Part shown: positions 54,771-64,000 of the stretch, piece by piece | Numbering within the stretch: the first letter of the stretch is position 1 | How the letters are laid out: every line of letters starts with the position of its first letter | NCBI RefSeq assembly: GCF_030035675.1 | Contig: NC_084485.1 | Location: forward strand, 93,020,838 to 93,084,837 | Length of the DNA: 64,000 nt | From: Rhineura floridana | Taxonomy: Eukaryota; Chordata; Lepidosauria; Squamata; Rhineuridae | Reading direction: 5' to 3' | The notes under the pieces: generated by a model | What the model saw: only the letters and a program-made list of their open reading frames with translations | Told to the model about the DNA's origin: nothing | Databases searched by the model: none | Translations under genes and position numbers: made by a program

Positions 54771-56450
54771 AAGCTCCCCCCCCTCCGTTTTTTGCCTCTT
54801 TCCTTCCCTCAAGCTCATTCGTTGCTTCAGGCTGATCTCCCTTCCCTCTTTCTTGCCCTTTGCCTCCATTTTAGCTTTATTCCTCTTTCCCGCTCTGTGG
54901 CTCCAGCAACTAACATTTCCTTGAGCTCATTTCTGATTGGCAGCAGCAGAACAAAGCCTCAGGCTGTCCCCGAGGAGAAAAACCAATTGCTCCAAAGACG
55001 GCTTTTTTCAGGGTACCGGTACACGTGGGGATTTTTCAAATCACCATGTGTAGACTCTTTCTCAAGAGCAGCTGTACCCAGGTACAGGGGGCTTCTACCT
55101 GGGTACAGAGTAACGTGTGAATACCCCCTCTGTCAGCTCAGAAGGATACCATGGTCAACAGTATCAAAAGCTGCCGAGAGATCAAGTAAGAATAATAGAG
55201 TCACACTCCCTCTGTCCTTCCCCTGATAAAGGTCATTCCTCAGGGCAACCAAGGCCGATTCAGTCCCATAACCAGGCCTGAACCCACATTGGGTCAAGAT
55301 AATCTGTTGCATCCAAGAGTACTTGCAATTGCTGTGCCATAACCCTCGCAATCACCCTCTCTCAAAAGGGGGTATTTGCAACTGGGCAGGAGTTATCACA
55401 AGCCAGAGTGGGCTTTTCAGGAGAGGTCAAATCACTGCCTCTTTCAGGGTGTCTGGAACCACTCCTTCTCGCAACAACAAGTTGACCATACCCTGGATCC
55501 ACTTGATCAAACCCCAAGCTTTAATAAGCCAAGAAGGGCAAGGGCCGAGAGGACACGTTGCTGGCCACATCTTCGTAAGCACCTTGTCCACATCATCAGG
55601 CCGCATCAACTGAAACCGATCCCAAGAAGTTGAGGCAGACGTTGCACTGGACACCTCACTGGGGACTACAGTAGATGTGGATGGGGCATCAAGATTACTA
55701 CAGAGGTGAGCAACTTTACCCTCAAAGTGCCTTGCAAACAATTCACAGTGGGCCTCCGAAGGGTCTAAAACTCCATTTCCTGGAGCTGATATCTACAGAC
55801 CCCTGACAATATGGAAAAGCTCCACTGGATAGCTACTTGAGGATGTGTTGGTGGCAGAGAAGTGGGCCTTCTTCACCGCCCTCACCGCCACACAGTAGGC
55901 AAGCTTATGATGTTTCACTTGTGCCCGGTCATCCTCACAGAACGTCTTTTGCCACTTGCGCTCTAGCTGTCATCCAGCCTGTTTCAATGCCCTTAGCTCA
56001 CTGGTGTACCAAGGTGCAAACCGGGCTCCACAATGCTGGAGAGGGTGCTCAGGGGCAACAGTGTTGAGCCTGACGTGCCTCACTGTAACAATGTAACAAG
56101 GGCTTCAACAGGGTCACCTGGTCTATCTACTGGTAACTCCCCCAAGGCATTCAGAAATCCAGTGGATTCCCTTAGTCTCTGGGGGTGGACCTTCTTAATC
56201 TGTCCATCATCCCTGCAGGGGAGGATCGGAGCCATAAGTCTAAACTTCACCAGGAAGTGGTCTGACCATGACAATGGGGTGACATCCACCCCCCCCCATC
56301 ACCAGACCACTCCTTCCTCCATCTGGAGCAAAAACCAAGTCGAGGTTGTGCCCTGCCCTATGTATAGTATGTATAATAATGAAAGCATGAATAGGAATGA
56401 ACCATTATAGACCTCAGAATCTGTGTGGGGGGGTTCTGAATAAGGTTAAA

Positions 56451-57000
56451 ATTTCCCATAGTTAAGGGTCTCAGTCCCACTGACGTTTATACATTTGAAA
56501 GGCCTATTGACATCCAAGAGCCTTAAACATCTTTCTAAGAACCTTACACTGTGAGGCTCATAGGGTTGTTGGAAGGATTACAAGACATAATAACAACTTT
56601 CTTGTAATCATTAATACAGCCAACGCCTACAAATTCTGCACTGAAAATGAGTTATTGTTGAATCTAGTTTCATACTTTATCCAAAGCTCAACTTTGAATG
56701 TTTATTCCTGTATTTGACACAGGCCTGTGCTAAGAGAGAGAAAGGAGTTTATATGTGAAAACCCAATTGTATTTTTAGTGTATTTAAAACATGACATTTA
56801 CAAGCAGAGATTCCCATATTTCAAATGGCAAAAGGTATCCTGCCTTCAGGCATTTGTGGAGACCCGAAAGACATCTGCATCTGGATGATACCGGCTTCTG
56901 CCTCCCTTTCCATGAATTCCCTCTTGTATAAGGGCAGCCATTGTTGTACTGGGCTAACTGGCCTGGAGCTAGGGGGTGAGCCAAGACACTTTTTTTGGAC
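56451..57000. other. Intergenic, nothing recognised
   Basis: No exon and no repeat family that I can name between the LINE 5' limit and the CR1 end. Confidence 0.5.
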
Positions 57001-57004
57001 TGAG

Positions 57005-57390
57005 GTGAATCATAGAATAGTAGAGTTGGAAGGGGCCTATACGGCCATCAAGTCCAACCCCCTGCTCAATGCAGGAATCCGAATCAAAGCATTCCTGACA
57101 GATGGCTGTCCAGCTGCCTCTTGAATGCCTCCAGTGTTGGAGAGCCCACTACCTCTCTAGGTAATTGGTTCCATTGTGGTATGGCTCTAACAGTTAGGAA
57201 GTTTTTCCTGATGTCCAGTCGAAGTCTGGCTTCCTGCAACTTGAGCCCATTATTCCGTGTCCTGCACTCTGGGATAATTGAGAAGAGATCCCCGCCCTCC
57301 TCTGTGTGACACCCTTTTATGTACTTGAAGAGTGCTAAAGACAAGGTAATCCCCCATTCCAGGTACAGAAGCTGACCAGACTGGCAGTTG
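57005..57390 (-). mobile_element. CR1 LINE 3' end
   Basis: The minus-strand frame 57344-57084 reads 'GLKLQEARLRLDIRKNFLTV', 'QWNQLPREVVGSPTLEAFKR', the typical CR1 ORF2 C-terminus. The terminal 'ATTCTATGATT' (57008-57018 in reverse) is the CR1 3' end. 5' truncated to about 0.35 kb. Confidence 0.92.
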
Positions 57391-58128
57391 AATCTTACCT
57401 AAAGAGTGGTGATGGGACAGCCTCTGCCACCACAGCTGAGGGCAGCAGGGTGGGTGAGACACGTAGCTCTGTTCTCCAACATCTTGCCACAGTTAGCTCA
57501 TTGCTTTGCCTGCTGCCTGTTTGCTGCCTGCTCAAACAAGTACTGTAGTGCAATGCTGTGGCAGGAGTGCCATTGTACATCATGTCTGGTGGAGCGCATG
57601 GCCTGGGCTGGCTGCCTCTCTGCCTGCTTGATCAGTAAGGGGCCTTTTCAAATGGTATTGCCTGTACCATGTTGGGAGAAGACAGCAAGGCAAGTCAGCC
57701 AGCTAGCAAGCAAACATTGCTGCTGCCAGGGTGCCGGCTAAGGAAGATGGGAATTACTGCTTGGGTCCGCAGGGGGACAGATGCCATTGTCCCCTAGCAC
57801 CTGCTGCTTTTAGTGGATGTCTCATCCCACCCACTGTTAGGACTGGCCTTGGCCTGGGCTCATTCTCCCACTTGGTACTTGTTTATGTAAGATATTTATA
57901 TACCACTTAATTACTGAAGTATGTGTATGAGGAGATGGAACAGCAGCAGCTGACACTGCTACTTTCCTTTGCCCCCAGTCGCTACATCAATGGGAGGGAG
58001 AGCCCAAGAACCAACTTGGTTCCCTCTTACAATCTCTAGCTCCACCCCTTCCCTCCTCCCAAATTGAAAACAAGCTGTGGAACACACACACCGGCAAGAG
58101 CACTCCTGTTAGTTCTCAGTAGTTGTGG
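57391..58128. other. GC-moderate intergenic, nothing recognised
   Basis: Contains short frames such as 57406-57741 with cysteine- and alanine-rich translations but no known motif, start context or splice sites that fit. Confidence 0.45.
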
Positions 58129-58129
58129 A

Positions 58130-58280
58130 ATATATGCACTGCCTTATACAGAGTCAGATGATTAGTCTGTCTAGCACAGTACTATCTCTGGCATTGCCTG
58201 ATATTGGACCATTTAACTGGAGATGCCAGGTATTGAACCTTGGACCTTATTGTATGCAATACTACTGAAGTACGGGCCTT
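58130..58280 (-). mobile_element. tRNA-derived SINE
   Basis: Reverse of the family at 10598: 'ACTGCCTTATACAGAGTCAG', 'ATTTAACTGGAGATGCCAGG' and 'ATTGAACCTTGGACCTTATT'. Confidence 0.7.
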
Positions 58281-58288
58281 CCCTTAAC

Positions 58289-58421
58289 ATAGGGAACCTG
58301 TGGCCCTTCAGATCTTGTTGGATTCCAACTCTCATCAGCCCCAACCATCATGGCTAATGGTCAGGAATGATGGGAGTTGTAGTCCAGCAACATTTGGAGG
58401 ACCATAGGTTCCCCACCCCTG
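58289..58421. mobile_element. hAT-type foldback MITE
   Basis: 'GGGAACCTGTGGCCCTTCAG' and 'ATCTTGTTGGATTCCAACTC' face 'GAGTTGTAGTCCAGCAACAT' and end CCCCACCCCTG. Flanks CCCTTAAC (58281-58288) and CCCTAAGT (58422-58429) agree at 5 of 8 positions. Confidence 0.75.
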
Positions 58422-58429
58422 CCCTAAGT

Positions 58430-60300
58430 GGAGAGGAAACACAAGAGAAAGTGGTGGAGCTAGAAGTCAAGAGGAGATGACCAAGCGTTTCTTTGTTCTT
58501 TCCTTCACACTCATTGTGCAGTTAAGAGAGAAAAGGGGAGAGAGTCGTAGTGGCTAAGGACCAAAGAAGGGAGACAACCCAGGGCCAGTATCAACATTTG
58601 GTAGTGGATCCCTAAAACAGAGTGGGCCTTGGTAGATGCCCACCCATGGCAACTACTTATGCTGTGCCTCTTCTTTCCCAAATCTAATTTAGGACATTAC
58701 CTGGATTTATCTGTTTTTCAAGCAAATAAGGAAAAACTAGATTGTGTGAAACAATACACTTCCATGTAATGAAATGTATTTGTATATTTACAAAAAATAA
58801 TATCCATCTCTCACCTACTTTAATTGTATTGTTGGATGGGAATGGGTAGAGGGCAGAATGATGCTGTCACAAACCTGCCAGCTTGCCACTATAAACAGAA
58901 TTTAGCATAACCCAGAAAAATTAATTATGTTATTTTCACTGCAAACATCCAACACTGCCAGTCAGATATTCACAACTGCATCCAGTTCAGTGGAAAAAAG
59001 GGAGAGGCGAGGAGAATCCTTCCAACTCCTTGTCTTTAACAACTGATCCATGCTATTGTAATTGAGTGGAATGTACACAGCCTTAGTTGGTGCATCAGGC
59101 TAGACATAGCACAGATAGTCAACATGGTGTCCTCTGATGTTCTTTGATTCCAACTTCCATCAACCCTGGGTAGCAAGGGCAATAGGAATTAGGAGTGTAA
59201 CATCATCTAGAGGGTAACATGCTGGCTACCCTAGACTACAGGATAGCACAGTGAACCTGTTTGTGCATGCAATTCTTCATCCATCTAAACAGGATACTTT
59301 TGTGGAAGTCTGCTTTCACATAAGCATAGCAGTAGCTTGATTGGGGTGTCTATAATCAAACATTTCAAGCAGTCCAATACTGGCTTTATTTTGACGATAT
59401 CTGCATCAACAATAAGAATCAACAAATGTTACTGACAATCAGTGGCACTACAAAATGGTGGCTAACACAGAGATTCCTTAGCATCGCTTCCTTGTGCACA
59501 ATCACCCAACGTAGTTCTTCTGACTTATTGCTGGGGATAGGACTGTATTCATGCAGAGAAATAAAGAAGTTATTTTAACTTTGCATTAATTAGTCACTAG
59601 AGGGGGATATAGGCATAGTCTATTGAAAATCATTTAGGCTACCATCCAATTTTATATTTATATACTGTTGCTTTCTTTAAAAAAAATTGATGGTGCAATA
59701 TAATGGCTTTGTTTCAAGGAACACAAGTTTTGTGCATACAGTATTTATGATTTGGATGCTACACTCACCTTTGAGTTGGCTGTTTAAAACTTTTCAGCAA
59801 CCCAGCAAAATGCTAAACACAGTCCACGATCTAGCAAGGAAAAGTCCATGTGGAGAAACAAGCTTGCATGGATGGATTTCCCATGCTGCATGTACATGAT
59901 GCTGCTGTGGGGTTAAAAACTCTTGCATCTACCTCACCCAGCATTGCATACATGGTGTATTCCTGTTTCCTCTGTAGAAAACGAAGGTGAAGTGGTTTCC
60001 CCAATGGCTGAGGGTACGGATTAAAGCAACTGCTTCCTGATATATAGGACCAGCACCCACATAAAACTAATCAGCTTCAGCGTCATGTCAAAATGGCAAG
60101 CAAGTGCTAATATAGGAACCTATCATAAATCAATTATATTCAGGAAGAAGAGTTGTATGGGAAGGTAATGGGAGCAGTGACCAATATTCAAAATTATGGC
60201 ATTTGGGGAGGAAGATATAAATTGTAATGAACAACTCTAAGTCATGGATGTTAAGGTTTAGCAAAATGGCAGATGAAATTTTCAAAAAGACAATTGACTT
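58430..60300. other. Intergenic, one diverged hAT piece
   Basis: No exon recognised. 59108-59232 ('CCTCTGATGTTCTTTGATTC' facing 'AACATCATCTAGAGGG') is a decayed member of the foldback family. Confidence 0.5.
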
Positions 60301-60785
60301 GTTTCCAGTTTTTAATGTTTTCTTGTAAAATTGAAAATATAAAACCAGCTCAGCAAGTGAAAACTTTTATGTACATGAGGTCTGTGACTTTTAAAGAAGT
60401 CATTTTATAGTCAAGAAAACATCCAATGAATTAACTGTGATTAAAGGGACCAGCATTCTTAAATTGAAAACATACTTAAAAATTCTTTACAAGCATATTA
60501 TATAATTTAGATTTATATTTTACTAAAAGAACTTACACAACAAGCAGTTTCAGATGCCCTTCCTTCTCTTTTAAGAGAATCATTTTCAAAGTGCCACAGC
60601 AAAGGAATAGATTCCAATAATTATACAGTATATTGCTTTATAAAATAGATTGGTAAATGTCAGAGGTTGACTTACATGAGCACATTACAAATTTGCAGAG
60701 TAAATACAGTAAAGGTAGTTGAACAACAATTCTGTAAATACAAAAGGCATAAACATGGTAAAGAAAGCAAAGGTTTCTGCCAGGC

Positions 60786-60925
60786 TTAGGTATCTGTATA
60801 AATGGGAGGAATATGATTCAAACAGTGATCAAAAGTGCCATTTTGGAAAAATCCATTATTCTCTTCTGTTCCGTTGAGAACTACTTCTTCGGACACGCAC
60901 TGTGCTTCAGAAATGACCTCATACC
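60786..60925 (-). CDS. Candidate 3'-terminal coding exon, gene unidentified
   Basis: On the minus strand a good acceptor (branch-like TATTAATC, then GTGCTTGCCATATTTCTAG) precedes 140 bases that read, in phase 1, 45 codons and a TAA. The peptide is balanced and non-repetitive: 'YEVISEAQCVSEEVVLNGTE', 'NNGFFQNGTFDHC', ending 'IPPIYTDT'. It could be the cytoplasmic tail of a receptor or transporter. Downstream, 60785-60310 is AT-rich and ends near AACATTAAAAAC, an ATTAAA-type polyadenylation site, like a 3' untranslated region. Further exons would lie to the right, at or beyond 61 kb, possibly outside the window. I cannot name the gene. Confidence 0.42.
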
Positions 60926-63170
60926 CTAGAAATATGGCAAGCACATGAGACTGATTAATACTACGAGGTGGCAAACACAATCTGAGTCTGAGGTGCAAAC
61001 CGCTCAGTTGTAAAATTGATTTTTTCTTTCTTTTGTGTGTGTGCCTGTGTGTATGTATGTGTTTAATGCAAAGCAGCCTGTACACTTGAGAACAGGAAGA
61101 GGAGGGGAGCTGCTTAACCCCTTTTCCTTCTTACCATTTGTTCACTCAAATCCTCCCACTGCTTTCATGCCTGCAGAGAAACCTGAGCTTGTAGCAGGCA
61201 TGGGATCCATTGACCAATGCCAGTTCAAAAGCATTCAGTAGACCTAATAGGCTGGCATTGATTTGAATTTGTTCTTTAACCACTAGCTGCTATTTTACCA
61301 ATCCTTGGGGGTTTTTGCTAAAAAAAAAATTGATATTATTTTTAAAGGAAATATAGATATTTTGAAGGAAATATAAATTATAATTCTTACAATCAATGTT
61401 ATAGAGGCAGATCTTTTTAAAAAAATCCATTTTGAAAAAAGCCTTGGAAATTTGCTACATTAAAATCCGATCCTCAGCGATTGAGAATAAGCAAATGGAA
61501 AATTCGATATCAAAATAAAATTGGGTGGAATTCTAGCACATCCTTAGCTTGTAGGTTAAGTCATTGAGTTGTGATATTGTAGGCTGCTTTACTCCACACA
61601 CCAGCTTCCTGATACATGCTATTGTTGCAAAATAGCCATTTATTCTTTCTTTACCCAATATGGTATTAACAAGCAATCATTATTTATTTTATTTATATCC
61701 CACCCTTCCTCCCAGCAGGAGCCTTTACTATGTAGAGTAACCATAATTTGTCTTGAAGTTATAGCATACAACTTCTATCATGGCTTTGTCAGTTATTTCC
61801 ACTTAATGAGTCACAGTAGCCGTACTGGTAGGACATCAGACTGCTGGACACACACAGGGGGTGATTGTTTCTTAATTTTGGGTCAGGATACAAACAATAC
61901 ATTTCTAAAATAAAATTTTAGTGGCTGGATCATTTAGCTGTTGTATGAATGGATTCTGTTCCTTATGTTTTAAAAATATGACTTAGGGATACACTGGAAT
62001 TTGCACAATAGGACCCAGACAAATGAGAAATAATAACCACAGAGCAACTAGCCCTTGCAGCCACTTATATAGTTGTACAGGCATGTCACTTATGTTTAAA
62101 ACCAGTCAGCCCTGGGAGCAGCTGCAGTAGAAACTTGAAAGCCATTTTCTGTTTGCTTTTGCATTTCTCCCCTGTGCATTTAGTAGCTTCATAGGACTAC
62201 AGCCTTAGAGAGGTTACTTATCAACTGCAAACCATTCTTTAAAGAACATATCTGTTCCTCATTATGATTTAAATTCCTGTTTGTAAGAGACCCAACTGTT
62301 AACAGCAGGCTCCCTTCATCCTTTTTCACCTGTGGAAACCAAATACAGTTGTTTGATGAAAACATTGCTGGACAGGGGAAGGGGGTGAACAGAGAGAACT
62401 GACTGGCTATGTTGAAGAATGTGGTACAGGTTAATGTTCCCCTCAGTAATCTGGCCCCAACACCACTTTAGAAGTCACTACATTTCAAGGTTGTAATTCT
62501 TCTAAAAGGCAAGATCCAGAAATTGTTGACGTCAACAGGGGCTCAATGGGAAAGATGGAGAGATGGGGAGGGGGAGAGAAGGAAGGGACTCACTTGAAGG
62601 TGAAGATGGGGCTGAAGAAAGTATGGAGTTGTGGAACTTGTCCCCCATTCCCACAATATCCAACTCATTTTCCAGTTTCAGGATTTTTAGAGTGTCATGT
62701 TAAGAAGAGCATCCAAGCACAACATCCAGAAAAAAGTAAGTGGGACCATTGCACCAGGAACTTGTTTAATCTCTGTGCTAAGATCATTCTGCAATATTCT
62801 GACTCAATAAATGTGGGACCAAATTCCATATATTCCAGTATTACTCTGTGTTAGCAGCTGCTACCATTCAAATGATCAACAGAATTTGAGTAAACACGAA
62901 GCTCAGATCTGCTCAGTGTTGCATTCTTGAACATGTATAGTTTTAGCCCTTGGTATTTAATTATTTACTATTATTTCTATGTAACACCATCAGTGTGCAT
63001 GGTACTTTGCAGATTGCCATAACCCCCCCTCCCAAATCACCATCACCACCCAGTCAACCAAGGTCTTTACCCCAAGGAGATTACAATTTCAATCATGGGA
63101 AGGCAACAAAGGAAGAACCAAAAGGACAGACAAAAGATAACAAAGATGAATGTGAGCAAATGCAGCTGTA
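60926..63170. other. Intergenic or intron, nothing recognised
   Basis: If 60786-60925 is a last exon, this would be its upstream intron. Only a LINE 3'-end piece (61680-61725, 'ATCCCACCCTTCCTCCCAGC') is recognised. Confidence 0.4.
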
Positions 63171-63175
63171 TGTAC

Positions 63176-63910
63176 TTATTCACTAATAGGAAAAAACCTT
63201 GCGGTTTAAGAACGTACCTATAGCCCACAGATATTTCTATCAAACCTTAAAAGGCAGGGAAATTGGGCAGCTATAGTAAATGCACCAGGGGAGCAGGAGA
63301 CCTGACCTCCTCTCTGAGATATTGTACTGCCCTACAAAGTTGTCAAAATGCAGACACAATTTGGGTTGGTCTTTCACAGTCCAATCCACTTGCTGTGTAG
63401 CTTGGAAGAGTTTGGTAGCATGTGCCTCTGAGCATATGGTGAGTGGTAGCAACACCTGCCATCTCCAAAGATTGAGAATTACATTTTTGTATGTTTGTTG
63501 GTGTTCTTCTTACTTTGCTTCTTTCCTGTGTTACTAATGTTTCTACGGAGAATCTAAACTAGAAACTTTTATTTCTGTCATTATTCATGGTAGAAATATG
63601 TGTCAAATTTATTTTTATTAATTTCAAAGCCTTTTTATTGGTCAATGTCATATGATGGTGAAGACAGCCTTTTGTGTTTCAAATTGGAGGTTATGTTCTA
63701 TTTCTACTTTGGGTGCATTAACAGTTGAATCTGAAACTGCAGTTTGATGTAAAATCAGACTGATTACAATATGTTGCTACTTCAGCAATGACTCTTAGCT
63801 GTTGGAAAAAAGAGGATGCATGTTTTGAGCCTGCTATGTTTAAACCACTGCATTTAAGGCAAGGTGGGCACGGTCAATTAAAAACATGGAGCACACCTAG
63901 AATTTTGCTA
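63176..63910 (+). repeat. Unclassified interspersed repeat, copy 2
   Basis: Partner of 27902-28640, same orientation, about 35 kb away, roughly 90% identical by eye with a few small indels (for example extra bases near 63473 and 63740). The match ends at 'CTAGAATTTTGCTA'. Confidence 0.85.
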
Positions 63911-64000
63911 GAATATATTTCACCTCCCAGTGTTTTATCTTGTGCAAATTGAGACACTCCTGAGGTCCACTGGAGACTATTCTGCAGACGTCAGTGCCAT

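Larger units (their letters stand above)
52252..55127. mobile_element. DNA transposon with inverted ends, carrying SINE and tandem palindromes
   Basis: The left end GGCCCTGTTCACACGTTAC and the right end, read in reverse, GGGGTATTCACACGTTAC, are inverse repeats. Flanks CTCACTAA (52244-52251) and CTCTGTCA (55128-55135) both correspond to the single CTCTTCAG of the related LINE at 42355-42365, so they look like a decayed 8-bp duplication (hAT-like). Subterminal GAGTGTACAGTC (twice at left) and GTACCNGGTAC-type motifs occur. No transposase frame was seen. Inside are a SINE, a TA microsatellite and the palindrome array. It splits the LINE reverse transcriptase between its 'DHGILLS' and 'CGVPQG' parts. 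Confidence 0.75.
50425..56450 (-). mobile_element. L2/CR1-like LINE broken by two large insertions
   Basis: Read on the minus strand: 56400-56080 is the endonuclease end ('NLDLVFAPDGGRSGL'-like, then 'WSDHFLVKFRL' with the SDH motif). Next are 55741-55427 (linker, 'MRPDDVDKVLTKMWPATCP') and 55351-55133 ('[20 protein letters not shown]', '[18 protein letters not shown]'). After the insertion follow 52145-51915 ('CGVPQGTILSPMLFNIYMKP', 'QQYADDTQLYFS') and 51862-51431 ('NGVILPLKEQVRSLGVLLD', 'LLKELHWLPISYRAKFKFL'). After a second insertion the 3' end runs 50739-50425. The parts are in correct order, so this is one element of about 2.5 kb. Frames shift several times. 5' end lost. Confidence 0.85.

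Noticed and set aside
1-64000. CRISPR arrays, operons, riboswitches, phage
   Set aside because: The sequence is vertebrate; the only regular arrays are micro- and minisatellites without spacer structure.

Overview
The window is a piece of a squamate reptile nuclear genome, most likely a lizard. The repeat content shows this: Bov-B/RTE LINEs, tRNA-headed SINEs whose 3' ends match the Bov-B tail (Sauria-SINE type), abundant L2- and CR1-type LINEs, an L1 relative, and many hAT-like foldback elements with 8-bp target duplications. There are no operons, ribosome binding sites or CRISPR arrays.

Only one host gene is recognised with confidence. A compact three-exon DMRT2-like gene lies on the + strand at 8865-12045. 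Exon 1, in a CpG island, encodes a DM zinc-binding domain with all eight metal ligands. Exon 2 is short and exon 3 carries the DMRT2-specific block around '[13 protein letters not shown]'. Splice phases agree at both junctions and give a continuous 391-codon reading frame, shorter and more diverged than I recall for ordinary DMRT2. Two further minus-strand stretches look like 3'-terminal coding exons of genes I cannot name (34281-34524 and 60786-60925).

Layout: 1-1.7 kb is a GC-rich island with an internal direct repeat. 1.75-8.3 kb is mostly unique intergenic DNA with a SINE, a palindromic MITE, an LTR-like repeat and a Bov-B 3' end. 8.6-12.1 kb is the DMRT2-like gene. 12.1-22.4 kb is intergenic with degenerate LINE pieces, a Vingi-like LINE and hAT foldbacks. 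22.4-25.2 kb is a Bov-B LINE with an L2 nested in it. 26-27 kb holds a TTTC microsatellite and a 450-bp ACC-rich minisatellite. 27.9-28.6 kb and 63.2-63.9 kb carry two copies of an unclassified 0.73-kb repeat. 31.4-33.3 kb is a complete insertion of an L1 that has a 5' region and ORF1 but no ORF2. 35.8-38.7 kb is a hAT-like element with a LINE inside. 41.2-42.6 kb is an L2 copy with a long open reverse-transcriptase frame. 50.4-56.4 kb is a four-level stack of nested insertions in an L2/CR1-like LINE. 57-64 kb has a CR1 end, SINE and hAT copies and the second candidate terminal exon.

Identifications rest on reading the sequence and remembered family features; no search was run. Repeat ends without target duplications are approximate to tens of bases.
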